A stretch of 64,000 nt of DNA from Sacculina carcini (lineage: Eukaryota; Arthropoda; Thecostraca; Sacculinidae), in the NCBI GenBank assembly GCA_916048095.2, contig OU696581.1, positions 4,993,445 to 5,057,444 on the forward strand, read 5' to 3'. Below, piece after piece: positions 33,792 to 45,138 of this stretch; position 1 is the first letter of the stretch, and the number at the start of each line of letters is the position of its first letter. The notes beneath the pieces are model-generated. The model saw only the letters and a program-made list of their open reading frames with translations, made no database searches and had not been told where the DNA came from. Both the position numbers and the translations under genes were made by a program.

Positions 33792-34025
33792 CTGTAATGT
33801 GAGGGTTGCCAGATTGAAAATACGCGAGCAGAAACGAAATAGCAGCCCGCGCTGCACGCGCCACCACAGCAGGCTTGTTATCGTGGTTGCCAAATGGGCA
33901 CACGCATTTGGCATAATTGCGGCAGCGCTCAGATTGCGGAGGCGACGATGATTCGTTCGTGGCGCACTTGAGACGATCCAACTCCTGTAGAACAATCCAC
34001 GGAATAAGCAGATGTGGCCGCCTGC
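33792..34025 (-). CDS. SWT1: SWT1-type endonuclease, exon 4 (PIN domain, middle)
   Basis: Acceptor tttttctgcag above 34025. It encodes RRPHLLIPWIVLQELDRLKC, whose IPW-x-V-x-QELD block (second acidic position) is diagnostic of the SWT1 PIN domain, then a Cys-bearing loop and the helix VVARAARAAISFLLAYFQSG ending NPHIT. It begins with two bases and ends with one base of a codon, matching exons 3 and 5. The donor is CAG/GCAGGA, a GC instead of GT; no usable GT lies nearby, so this is either a GC-AG intron or a damaged site. Confidence 0.9.
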
Positions 34026-34299
34026 CTGCAGAAAAAGAAGAAACTCAAAGTATGCATGAGGGAAATAAAAGCTTAGATAAAACAAAATGCAATAGCAAAT
34101 TAAATTGGAGAAAATTCAAGTAAATCAATTATAATCACCAATAGTATATGGACGATGTTCAGCCTTAAACAACTTTAAATACACCTCCAGTTTGTCGTTA
34201 ATATAAAAAATTACTCGTAAATAAAATAACGTCCAAACAAAAACACACATACCACGCCGAAATGGTAATATTGCATAGTATTTCTGTTGTTGTGGTGTA

Positions 34300-35400
34300 G
34301 TTGCGACAAGCTATTTCGGCCTAATTTGTTTCTGGATGGTTATTGTTGGAGAGTTTTAGTGTGGTGGGAGTCTTGACCCGACTTCGGCAGCAGTTGGGAC
34401 GATATCTACAGCATCAGCGGCGGACAGGCATAGAGCGGTGTTCAGTGACGTATCAGGAGAGTGTTGCAAGGGGCGACGGTGAGATGTGATGCCGGCTGAA
34501 GACAGCGGGGAAGCTGTTGCTGAGGGTGCTTGACGGCACGCCTGCTCTGGACACGTCGCTGGCCTGTCGGAGAAAGCTACTGGTGCTGGAGGGCTGATGT
34601 GAAGTGAAGGCTGCCGAAGCCGGAGGATCAGAGCGGAGGACGGGACGGCGCGAGTTGTGTGGACGGTGGATCACGGCCGGCTGCGACAGGGTGCTGAATA
34701 GCACAGGTAGCGGCGGGAGCACGGAGGGTGCTGGAACCGAGGAGTATTGTGCCCTGTCGCGGCGGCCGGTGATGAAGAAGACGGCAGGCTGCGGCGGAGC
34801 ACTGAAGAGCACTGGCGAGGCGGGAACGCAGGGGACGCTGGGGCCTGACGTGTTGTGCTTCGCCGCAGCCAAGTGCGTGTTTCTGATGGAGACGTCAAGC
34901 TGGATGGGCGGGCCGGAGCTGATTTTTGTTTGGTTGTTGTTTTTGTTCATCTCCGTGTTCATTTTCGCCTTTTTTGCTGTGTTAGCGTTTTTTGTATTTA
35001 TTTGTTTCTTAAGAAAAAGGGGGAGGTGTAGTTGTGGTGTAGTAGAGGTGTGGTGTGTGTGTGTGTGTGTGTTGGCTTATGCTTCCTGTATTTGCTGGCT
35101 TAGTGTTTTGCGCATTGTGTATGTATGCTTGTGTGCGAGTGTGTGTTTGCACAGTGCAGCGTTTGCACAGTGCTGCGTTTGCAGAATGTTATGATCTGGC
35201 ATCCTTGCTATTCCTAGTGACTGGTTTCCCTCTGAGCGAAGCGCGGCGATGTATTTCCACTCGTGTTTGTTATTTGCGAAGCGTTGTTTTCGGTGTGTAT
35301 TCTTATAGTCTCGTTTATAATATGTAACTAAATACGTGTTGTGCTCAATGAACATTGCTGTTACAAGTTGAGCATCCGCTCTCATATATTTTGTAAATTA
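34300..35400 (+). mobile_element. LTR-retrotransposon 3' remnant (low confidence)
   Basis: An open plus frame (34604-35194) has a Gly/Arg-rich stretch and one strong hydrophobic segment (about 34915-35010) ending RKRGRCSCGVV. The bases there form a purine tract AAAAAGGGGGAGG followed by TGTAGTTG, resembling the polypurine tract and LTR start of Gypsy elements. No partner LTR or conserved pol motif was found, so this is tentative. Confidence 0.35.
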
Positions 35401-36140
35401 GATGCGTTAATTGTTGTGTACCAGCTTAAATGTATGATTTGATCGTTCACAGATATGTCGTGAATTTTGAGTTTAATAGAGCCTTTCGTTCAGGCTCGTT
35501 GAGTTTCATGACACAGGGTGCGTTCAGGGTATCGCGCGGCGGTGATCGGGTGTCGTGTTGAGATTGAGGATGTGTGTGTGAGGAGAAGAGATGAAAAACG
35601 TTTTTATGCAGAATTTTTTCCCCAAAAAAACATGTCTTTCAGGTTTTTTATATGTTTTTCTTTACAATTAGCCCCAATGGTCATCGGATGCTGGATTTTA
35701 GTACATAGAAATTAGTTCAATTGATGTTTTTTACATCTATACGTGTCTTATTTCAAAGATAATTCGATAAAAGTATAAAAAACAAAAATATGTATCAATA
35801 AACATCCCACGAGACTGTTTGAGAGTGCATCCGGTTCCGGTGGTTTAGGTTTTTTTCATTGAGAAAAACCATGTTTTTCTAAAGATGGTTTAATGATGTG
35901 GATATTTGAAATAATTTGTCAGCAGGACAAAACAAATTCATTGAGTAATCATGTGTTTTTAAAGACACCATGGTTTTTATGAAAAAATACAATGTTTATT
36001 TTAAAACTCGTTTAAAATTCGTTTTATTAATGTACAGATTCAGAAAATGTTGACAGCAGAACAAGACAAGTTAATTGGTTGGTCAAGTGTTTTTTGACAA
36101 ACGTTTATTTAAACTAAAGCTTTTTACTGAAACAATGCTT
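35400..36140. other. No gene seen
   Basis: AT-rich sequence with T-runs; nothing recognisable. Confidence 0.5.
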
Positions 36141-36345
36141 TGTGGTGCGACACAACTTCCGTCTCGCGCCACCTCCCGACCCTACCAGCTCTGTGTACGC
36201 CTGTTTGTCTGTATGTCCGCGTGTCATGTTTGTCCGTGGCATTGTGTATGTGTTGTAGGACCATATGTGCGTGAGCTTGTTTGTACGTGTGTCGGATCGT
36301 CCTGTCCTGTTATGTCTGTACTTGTAAATACAGTCGGTCCAAAGC
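36141..36345 (+). repeat. ~200-bp dispersed repeat, partner of 53140-53340
   Basis: Starts TGGTGCGACACAA and ends AATACAGTCGGTCCA. The same sequence, about 80% alike by eye, is present in inverse orientation at 53140-53340. It could be a solo LTR or short non-autonomous element. Confidence 0.65.
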
Positions 36346-36537
36346 ACTCACGTTACCAACTTGTGTTGTTCCGTGGCAACCCAAACGCCACAGCTTTCTA
36401 AAACAGTCTCTATGGAAGATAGATTTCATTTATGTACGTTCAAATGCCTTTTGTATATCCTCTTAGCCTGCTGGTAACCTCTTGCAACATCTATTCGGCT
36501 GAAAAATTCGGTTTTAGCTGATGCCTCGCCAGCGGAC

Positions 36538-36990
36538 TTGAAGGTACTCTTCATTTCAAAGACGCGCGCTGGTGCTGGTCTCGGAGTTCTATCAGTGTCG
36601 CCGGCGGTCCGCCAGTCCATCAAGAGGGCTGGTGATCGTCTATTCGTCGATCTGACGTCATGCCCTGTGTATGACCGCTTCTGGGTGGCACGATGTCACC
36701 GCTGTGCTCGTCTTGGACACACGTCATCCCGCTGCTCCCCAAGAAATCATACGTGTTGTGGCATTTGCTCGGGGTCTCATCTATCAAAGGATTGTCCAGA
36801 TTAGTCCTCAGTGTGCTGTGTCAACTGTCGTCAGTCTAATCGTCCGCAAGATCACTCATCGTTCTCGCCCCAGTGTCCCTCACTCGTCGCTGTCCGAAAC
36901 GCCCTGCGTAGTCGGACGCTGTTAGCTGAGCAATGTAGCGTTGATCAGTCCGTTTCCGTATCTCCACTGCGTTCGTCATGTGACCAATGA
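36538..36990 (+). pseudogene. LINE ORF1 (gag-like), C-terminal part with zinc knuckles
   Basis: Encodes RCHRCARLGHTSSRC and CCGICSGSHLSKDC, two CCHC knuckles as in LINE ORF1 nucleic-acid-binding proteins. A stop follows and then CCVNCRQSNRPQDHSSFSPQC, a third Cys/His segment in the same frame. The N-terminal part is missing or degraded. ORF2 begins 4 bp further on. Confidence 0.8.
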
Positions 36991-38384
36991 CTAATGTCTT
37001 CAGCTGATATTCCCACCACAACGTTATCCTCTACAAATGGTTTTCCTGTGCAACTGTTCTGCAAGTCTGCTGATCCTGATTATTCGCACAACAGCCTGCT
37101 GGGCTTACTCAACATACGCTCGGCTAGGAATAAGTGTCCATATATCTCCGAGCTTTTACTGTCTCATAACTTTGCTTTTCTATGCCTGGTCGAAACATGG
37201 CTCTTGGATATTGATTTCGGTTCTTTCTCAGCTAATCTCCCTGCTACTTACAGCGTACTGCATGCTCCTCGCTCTTCTTCCGGGTCTGTCAAATCCTCTG
37301 GTGGCGGTTTAAGTATTGTATATAAGTCAACTCTTTCATTTTCTATACTTGCTGTCGCTCAATTTACTTCACAAGCTTTTGAATTCTTGCCGCTATCTTT
37401 ATCTTTACCCTCCATGCCAAAATTGGGAATTTTAATTGTATATCGCCCAAATCACCCTGGTACTACACCCATGTTTCTTGACGAGTTTGATTCTCTTATA
37501 TTTAAATTCTCTCAACTCTTTCCGGATAACTTCATGATTGTCGGCGACTTTAATTTCTGGCTCGACAATCCTCTGGCTAATCCTTTTGCGTCCGATTTTC
37601 TTTCACTTCTTAATTCTCATAACTTGGTGATATCAAATTCCACTCCTACTCACACAGCTGGCCATGTTCTCGACATTATCATTTACCCTTCGACTTTGAG
37701 CAAGTTTCGTCTTTATGATACACTCACATTTCCTCCCGACAATACTTTTTCCGATCATTCTCTCCTTTCTTGCCAATTATACTATTCTCCTCCCGCACCA
37801 TTCAAGGGCCCCTACATCTTTTCCGCACGTGATTACAGGTCGTTCTGTCCTATCATTTTTCAATCTTTGATCTCCTCTCTTTTGCCTCCCATTACCTACC
37901 ACGGCATTCAACCCAAATGTGTGTTTGATTTTCTGTCATCTTCTCTCAGTGAGATCAATGAACGATTATTTCCACTGATCACTCGTCGTGTTCGCTCACA
38001 GACCCGTCCCCCTCCGTGGCTTTCGTCGGACTTAGTTCATATGCGAACTTCGTCCCGCCGTCTTGAGCGTAGGTGGCGTCGCTCTCGGTCGCCTAGTGAC
38101 TGGGACTCTTTTTGCTCTGCTCGACATTCGTTCCTTTCTGCACTGACCACGGCCAAAGCTGATTTTTATCAGTCACGCCTTGCAGACTGTGCTCGTTCTC
38201 CTTCGCGTCAGTGGTCCACTCTAAAACAGTTGACATTTGGCAGCTCCTCTCCCATTCCTATTTCGGCTTCTACTTTTGCTCAATTCTTCCCTCAAAAACT
38301 AAATTCGGTTCGTGCCCTACTTCCTACAACCACTACAGTTCTCACTCATACTACTTCATCCTCCACTCTGTCTATACCTTTACA

Positions 38385-38520
38385 ACTTCAATTTCGGAAT
38401 AATCAACTTCAATTTCGGAATAATCAATTTCAATTTCGGAATAATCAACTTCAATTTCGGAATAATCAACTTCAATTTCGGAATAATCAACTTCAATTTC
38501 GGAATATTGATTTTTCGTCG
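38385..38520 (+). repeat. Left subterminal array, 6 x 21 bp
   Basis: Six units of 21 bp; the third carries CAATTT instead of CAACTT. Mirrored at about 40160-40290. Confidence 0.9.
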
Positions 38521-38973
38521 GAGTACGCTAGAAACAGTATTCACGTGCTTACATATTTTACATTCGTGTATTGGACGTACGCGGATGATAATTACTCTAC
38601 TGTATTCAAGTGTGTTGAGCGGCAAGTTGTTATAAAATGATTCATCTGATCTAATCTGACTGATCCGTCAAAGGCCTGTCTGATCACTTCACAAAACAAA
38701 TTCTGTATTTCAAGGAGGCACTACAACATGAATTATATAAATTTCTGCTGGTATCCTCACATTCCTTAGGATCAAAGCCAGCACCCCCGATTAAGAACTC
38801 CTGCCTTATGCTGTCTTTCTGTGCTTGTGCTCATTCTGAAACTACCGCAAACTCAATGTTTCTCAATTCTCCAAAACACAATCAATGGTCAATCAATTTA
38901 TAACAGAAACACTTGAAACAGACAGTATAGCAAAACACAAGTAAAAGGGTGTGCATTTAGAACATGAATCATT

Positions 38974-40035
38974 TCAAAATGTGACGTCGTCTTTGTTTAT
39001 GGCACTGGGAATGTGTTTCTGGACATGCGCAATACACCTAATACACTGCTCAACGTTGACCACACCGACGCTGCTTTGTATTACTTCCTCGAGTTTCCTC
39101 TGACGAAATTCGGTTTTTGATATGTCTCCATGTTCTCCAATCAGAATAGAGGGAATCAAGGCAGACATTTTGTTCTTGACGTCTGCCTTGATAGCAGACC
39201 ACACCTCCTCTATTGGATTCAACATTGGTGAATAAGGAGCCAGTCGTAGAAGGTAATGCATTTCAAACTCGTCTTCTTGAAATACAGACTCGAGGTCACA
39301 GTGACAAGGCGCGTTGTCGACCACCAGCACAACCTCGCTTCGATATTTGCAGAACGCTTCTCTTAGGCATCTTCTTACAAACTCGTTGGCAGAACTTTTA
39401 TTAAAGCTACCACGCTTGATCTCGTGTTATACCATTCCTAGCCTGGAAATACACCCAATTAAATGGATGTTTGCACCCCTGCTTCCCGCTGATACTGAAG
39501 AGCAGCGAGTTCCTTTTTTAGATCGCCCATAGCTCCTCGATATAAACAGATTGAAGTTCGTTTCGTCGAGGAACAAAATAGGCAGATCTTCAGCTTGGTA
39601 TTGCAGTAGTTTGATGGCGTAATCCTTCCTCTTCTGTTTGTTGTCGACAGAATTGGCGTGCTCTGGTTCCATTCGTATTTTCTTCAAAGTAAACATTAGG
39701 CCGTTCAAATGGCGTCTGACACATTCCGAGCTCAGGGTTTCCAGATGGAAACGTTCCTTCACAGCCGCTGTGAGGTTTTTTAGCGAGATTTTGGGATTGC
39801 TTTCCACTGTTGACTCTATGTAGGCAATGTGTTCTGGCTGTATCTTCTTCCTTGTGCAGCCTCCTTTTTGGGTGGAGTGATCAGACTGGCTGTTGATCCA
39901 GTCATAGGCGGTAGACTGCTTCACTCCCAGATTTCTCGCAAATTCCCTACAATCTCCGCCTCTATTGAATACTTCACGAATACTTTTTTTCTTTTCTTGA
40001 GCATCGGATTGTCTTATGTAATTTCCTCGAATCAT
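38974..40035 (-). CDS. Tc1/IS630-like transposase (DDE), one stop
   Basis: Minus frame from about 40035. Helix-turn-helix N-terminus REFARNLGVKQSTAYDWINS, a second HTH-like part, then LPILFLDETNFNLF (first Asp), VVLVVDNAPCHCD (second Asp) and LAPYSPMLNPIEEVWSAIK (Glu), spaced as in IS630-Tc1 DDE transposases with 34 or 35 residues between the last two. The frame has one in-frame stop (39427-39429) between the first and second Asp. Without it the protein would be about 353 residues. It otherwise looks recent. Confidence 0.88.
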
Positions 40036-42045
40036 TTTATCACAACTTGCCGCTCAACACACTTGAATACAGTAGAGTAATTATCATCCGCGTACGTCCA
40101 ATACACGAATGTAAAATATGTAAGCACGTGAATACTGTTTCTAGCGTACTCCGACGAAAAATCAATATTCCGAAATTGAAGTTGATTATTCCGAAATTGA
40201 AGTTGATTATTCCGAAATTGAAGTTGATTATTCCGAAATTGAAATTGATTATTCCGAAATTGAAGTTGATTATTCCGAAATTGAAGTTGTAAAGGTATAG
40301 TTTCTCCCATATCTCGGTAGCTCATACTTCTCGCCTTATTAAAAAACTTAAAATTTCTCGTTGTCCTCTCGATCCGATTAATTTCTCTGCTTTGTCTGAC
40401 TCTATTCACCTCCTTTCCCCCATTTTTCCCATCTCATCAATTCTTCTTTTCTACATGGTTTATTTTTTGCTGATAAATCTGCTATTGTCACACCAATACT
40501 GAAAAAACCCACTCTTGACCCTAACTGTCCTGGTAATTACCGCCCTGTTTCCGTTCTGAGCTTCACTGCCAAGCTGCTGGAGTCGGCCATACATGAGCAA
40601 TTATCACCTTTGATAAACACCGTTCTCGATCCTTTTCAATCTGGCTTTGTATCTAATCGTTCCACTGAATCTCTCCTTTTGCACCTATTGAACGATATCT
40701 TCAATCATTTTGCCTCTGGTGACTCTGTTCTGCTTGTTCTGCTGGATCTCTCTTCGGCATTTGACCTCGTCGATCATGCAATTTTGTGTGACGACCTTGC
40801 CGCTATTGGACTCAATTCTACGGCTCTTTCATTGATGAAGTCATACTTTTCTAATCGTTCTTATTCTGTTCGCTCTAATTCCACTTTTTCGAGTTCTGTA
40901 AAACTTTCCAGTGGCGTACCTCAGGGATCAATATTGGGTCCGTTATTGTTCAATTTGTATATGTCTTCTCTCTGTCCAATTCTTCATCGTTTTCCTATTT
41001 CTTACCACATTTATGCGGATGATCTACAGCTTTACTTTCCTATCTCAAAATTTTCTGAAAATTGCATTTCTGCGGTTTTGAATAATATTACTTCCTGGGC
41101 TTCATCACGCCACCTACTTTTGAACCATTCCAAGTCTGAATATATTGTGTTTCATCCTCCCAAATTATCTCCTCCAATAATTCCATTACCCCTATCTCAG
41201 TTTGTTCGTGATCTTGGTGTACATTTTGATCACAATCTCTCTTTCTCAATTAACATATCACGTGTGACTCGCTCCTGTCGTCTTATTCTCCGCCAACTTT
41301 ATCCTGTCCGTCGATTCCTTGATAATGCTACAGCAATCACACTTGTACAGTCCTTAATTTTCTCCAGGTTAGACTATTGTAACTCTCTTTATCTTCATGT
41401 TTCTTGTAAAAATATACGCTCGCTTCAGAAAATTATAAACCAATCTTGCCGTTTTGTTTTTCTTCTTCCACCGAGAACTCCCACCTCGAAATTCATCCGC
41501 CAACTTGGATGGCTTCCTGCACGGCAGCGAATCCATCACAAGGTTTGCTGCATCATCTTCAAGATCATCCACTCCGACTCTGCTCCTCCTTATCTCCGTT
41601 CTCTTCTTATTGTTTCTGATCGTCCGGGCCGCTCACTATCACGTAGTCTCTTCTGTCCCCGTGCTCTCAACGACTCCACATGGTCTTCGAAATCTCTTTT
41701 TTTCTCTGGACCTCGTTTGTTCAATGAACTTCCTCTTAAAATTCGATATTCTCTCTCTTACAGGTCTTTTTCCACTTCTCTTTGTACATATCTTCTCGGT
41801 GTCTCCTCTGATGAATAATTATATTGTGTGAATAACTGTTTGATTTTTTTGATTTTTATTTTATTTTTTTATCCATAGTTATTTTCAATTGTTCCTTCAT
41901 AGTATATCGCTGCTTATATCTTTGTTTATGCGATACTGTTTTGTTAATTCCACATTGTATACATTTTATAACTAGCCGTTCCTCGCACCTATGATAATTA
42001 GAGCGCTATATGAAATACATGTGTTGTTGTTGTTGTTGGTATAAT

Positions 42046-42387
42046 CGGCTGGTTATACCACTTGATTAAAACTATTTTTTTAAACCATGGTATATTTCAA
42101 AATCGATTTTTAAAAGACGGTTTTCGTAGATGTAGATTTTGGGAAAAAAATTGGCGGCAGATCAAGGAAAGTTTAACCAAATTAATTGGTTTTATTAATA
42201 ACATGTTTTTAGAACTGGTTTTATGGATGATGGTTTCCTTGATGTAGTTACTTGTGTTCAAATACTTTTTATACATTAAATATATTTCCTCAGTCGTTTT
42301 TTTCCTACACGAAAATATTGCTCGTTTTTCTGGTCAGGATTGCCACTCTGAATAATGTGATCCATTTTATTCGTAGTCTCATTAGAG
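42046..42387. other. No gene seen
   Basis: AT-rich intron sequence of SWT1 with no supported element apart from the hAT MITE that follows. Confidence 0.5.
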
Positions 42388-42727
42388 CAGTGGTTCCCAA
42401 TCTGGGGGTAAACTCCCCCCTGGGGGTAATTTAGCAAATGTTCGGGGGTAATGTAGGGGTGACAGGAAAATGTTAAGAATTCTGAAATTCAAGAAAACAT
42501 TGCGGTACCTTGCATTGGGATTATTGTTAACTTAGCATATTATGTTTATTGTTTGCATTGTGTGGATATTGTATTGCTCATATGGCGCGTTATATATAGT
42601 TGTGTGCACGCGTGCGTGTGTTATATATAGTGAATGCTTACAGTAACATGTACAGTAACAAAGGGGTAACATGCTTAATATGGGATGCTAAATTGGGTAA
42701 CAAGCTGAAAAAGGTTGGGCACCACTG
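42388..42727. mobile_element. hAT MITE, 340 bp, 8-bp TSD
   Basis: Ends CAGTGGTTCCCAA and TTGGGCACCACTG. The duplication CATTAGAG lies at 42380-42387 and 42728-42735. G-rich AGGGGTAA-type words repeat inside. Confidence 0.93.
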
Positions 42728-43263
42728 CATTAGAGACACAAAGTTTGTGTGTATATTTGTAGTCTTTGTGTAAATATTTGCAGTGTTTGTACTTTTATAT
42801 TTGCAAATAATTTGTCTGTTGAATGAAATGATGAAAGTTATTTAATCAACGTAGTTAATCTCTGGGAGGAAAAAGGTAATGTGTGAACAAATAATAAAAA
42901 GTATGCCACCTGTTGTTTTTTTAACAGTTTCAGTTTTCAGTAGTAGAAACGGTTCTCAAACCCTGCTTTCTTACACAATGATTGCCTCAATAATTGAATG
43001 CAAAGCTGTATTGTACATAGAAGTGCCGCACAGTATGTGCGAACAATATTATGCCTTTCAGACACATTATAACAATTTTATTGTGCATATTTAATGATAA
43101 TTCAATTTGATAGGGCCACTAATAGCATGAATAACTTATATGTTTATAAAAATAATTCATTCAATATCCCAAATATATCATTTCCATAATTTGAATTATT
43201 TACATCACTCTTGAAAAAACCAAAAAACGTGTTTTTGGTCGTGTTCTTTTAGCCAAAAAACAT

Positions 43264-43305
43264 GACAGGCGCGCGTGGGGCAGCGATGCCCCACGCGCGC
43301 CTGTC
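43264..43305. repeat. Perfect 19-bp GC-rich hairpin
   Basis: GACAGGCGCGCGTGGGGCA, loop GCGA, then its exact complement. A close relative lies at 24272-24309 in the CA-rich LINE region. It is within the SWT1 intron below exon 3. Confidence 0.9.
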
Positions 43306-43397
43306 TTTTAATACATAATGCTTTGGTTTTCGTGGAATTGTGTTTTATGTTGCGACAATTTCATAACATAAGTATCAATAATTAAACTGCTACTGAC

Positions 43398-43578
43398 CTT
43401 CTATAAAACAATATAGCAAATCGCACACAAAGTCAACATGGCTGATCAAAATGTTGGTGTCGACTACAATTGTCAACGAAGGCGGTGCACCGCGATACTC
43501 CGCACGCTCTGCCACCGGTAAATGCACGCGCGACTGACAGCCGGCAAACGGCGACGAACAATGGCGAATGTTTTCAAT
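43398..43578 (-). CDS. SWT1: SWT1-type endonuclease, exon 3 (PIN domain start)
   Basis: Acceptor ttgttgcgccag above 43578, donor GAAG/GTCAGT below 43398. It encodes IENIRHCSSPFAGCQ and the PIN opening SLTIVVDTNILISHVDFVCD. VVDTNIL supplies the first catalytic Asp and is the best-conserved SWT1 motif. 181 nt, phase 0 in and phase 1 out, matching its neighbours. Confidence 0.92.
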
Positions 43579-43788
43579 CTGGCGCAACAAATTAATAAAA
43601 ATCAACGCGGAGTAAAGAACGTAAAAAAATAATACAAGTGAAAAAGTATAATTACATTTACTTAAGCTAAAAGAAATATGCACTCACTTTCATAACCAAG
43701 GTGTGAGAGAAACGGAAAATTTTGCACAGAAAAGTATCTACTATGCGACAATACACAAAACCAAGGAGAGTTAGAAATAAGTAATCAC

Positions 43789-44676
43789 CTCTTGCAGCAC
43801 TAATTCTGCGTTGTAGGAACTCGATTCCCACTCCATATCGTCGTCGGCTTTACCACAATCATCGCCGTCATCTGACCCTCCACAATTCCACGTGTACGCA
43901 GCGCTCGCTACATTTGCCACACCTTTGGAATCAACCGACGTCCGAGGAACGCTCTTATCCGCACAAGTGGAAAATCCAGCCTTGGCAGAGACTGCAGAGA
44001 AAACTTGTGTATTTTTCGGATATATCACACTTGTGTTTGACGATAAAGACGCGTCTCTTTGGTGAAAAACCTCCGCATATAGAACTTGCTCCTTCCTGTT
44101 GTCTGCCTTGTGAAAGCCACCTCGAGATTTTCTCGTCTTTTTCTTGGACAATCTAGTCTGGTGCTGATTGCAGTCACGTCTCTCGTGTCTGGAAGACGGC
44201 GAAGTCGTTGTGACTTGTGTTTGTACCGGCATTGATTTCGACTGGTCGAGTACATCGTCGTGTTGACCAGCATCACTACCCTTCCTTTTGCTCGCCTGCC
44301 ACGTGGCGACACTGACACTATTGCTGAATCGGCCCGACACCTGACCGCTGCCGTTTGCAAATGCTGACACTTGATGACGCCGCACCAAACCATCACGCGC
44401 TTTTGTGCCGAGACACACATCAAGACGCTTCGAGCACTTGCCAACAAGAGGCGACTTTGGTGCTACCTTATTCTTGACAGGATCGGCGAGAACTTGACCA
44501 CAGTTCACATCATCTCCGCAGAGATCTTGTGACGCTTGAGAGATGAGCGCACGCCGGTGCGATAGTGCATGCTCACACTGTGTAAGGCGGTCGAAAAATC
44601 GTCGGCGAGCGCACAATACTCTCCTGTTGTTTGATTCGCAGAATGAATCCAAACAGGACGACGCGAAACGTGATGC
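43789..44676 (-). CDS. SWT1: SWT1-type endonuclease, exon 2 (disordered region)
   Basis: 888 nt, open throughout, phase 0 at both ends, acceptor cttttatctccag and donor GAG/GTGATT. The protein is Ser/Arg/Asp-rich and low in hydrophobic residues, with basic stretches (RLSKKKTRKSR) that could be nuclear localisation signals, and an acidic end DDGDDCGKADDDMEWE followed by SSSYNAELVLQE. A variable, disordered segment between the WW-like and PIN domains is normal for SWT1 proteins. The ordinary codon use and absence of lesions over 296 codons, amid dead transposons, argue for selection. Confidence 0.85.
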
Positions 44677-45138
44677 CTGGAGATAAAAGTATCGACAGTG
44701 GCGTCATTACAAATGGCAAGTACTCACGTTGAAAGCAAAGTAATTCATGGCCTCGACAGTGTAAACACAACTGAAAATACAAACGCTATTGCATTATATT
44801 GCCTCGCTTGTGGCATTATATTGATTCAACGGATTAGTGATAACAAAAAACATTAACTTTCCTTGTTTTGAATTGTTGCGCGAATTTCATGTCTTGAATT
44901 ACCAGATTAATAAATACTAAATTATTGTGAGCCTATAGATTCACTACGTAATTCAACATTCCAGGCATGCTCTCCATATCCTTAAATCCTCTAGCAGCCA
45001 CACCAAATTCATGTCAGATATTATACGTGCAAAATCAAACACAATAAATCACCAATAACCAAAATCCAATGTTAAAAAATATACTCCCTGATTGCTTGAA
45101 ATGTTTGTGTTGAAGATATGAATAATTACCAAACAAAC

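Larger units (their letters stand above)
38375..40297 (-). mobile_element. Tc1/IS630-like transposon with long TIRs carrying 6 x 21-bp repeats
   Basis: 1923 bp between TA duplications (38373-38374 and 40298-40299). The inverted ends start TACCTTTACAACTTC and run about 265 bp, nearly identical, each with six 21-bp repeats (core TTCAATTTCGGAATAATC) next to the tip. The one variant repeat sits at the same place in both arms. The transposase is on the minus strand. It splits a LINE ORF2, and the LINE frame resumes after removing one TA and the element. Confidence 0.92.
36994..41818 (+). pseudogene. LINE ORF2 (endonuclease and reverse transcriptase), interrupted
   Basis: APE endonuclease: LLGLLNIRSARNKCPYISEL, LCLVETWLLD (catalytic E), GGGLSIVYKS, LGILIVYRPN, NFMIVGDFNFW (GDFN) and FSDHSLLSCQL (SDH). 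The frame stays open into the inserted transposon (38375). RT resumes after 40298: GNYRPVSVLSFTAKLLESAI, LLVLLDLSSAFDLVDHAILC, SSGVPQGSILGPLLFNLYMS, IYADDLQLYF (catalytic YADD), then the C-terminal block RIHHKVCCIIFKIIHSDSAP and a stop at 41818. A frameshift near 40490 separates the linker from the RT. Both catalytic centres look intact, so this copy was a complete master-type element before insertion. Style is L2/CR1 group. Confidence 0.92.
36490..42045 (+). mobile_element. L2/CR1-like LINE, split by a Tc1/IS630-like transposon
   Basis: The ORF1 end (36538-36990), ORF2 endonuclease (from 36994), transposon 38375-40297, RT (to 41818), 3' UTR and a (GTT)n tail at 42025-42045 are in order. A 3' piece of the same family lies inverted at 49964-50250. 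Confidence 0.92.

Noticed and set aside
34453..34962. Minus-strand 169-codon Ser/Pro-rich frame
   Set aside because: Antisense to a G-rich plus frame that leads into a purine tract and possible LTR; no motif, and composition explains the openness.
38385..38520. Regular 21-bp repeats as a CRISPR-like array
   Set aside because: Units are head-to-tail without spacers, lie inside a transposon terminal repeat and are mirrored at the other end; the genome is eukaryotic.
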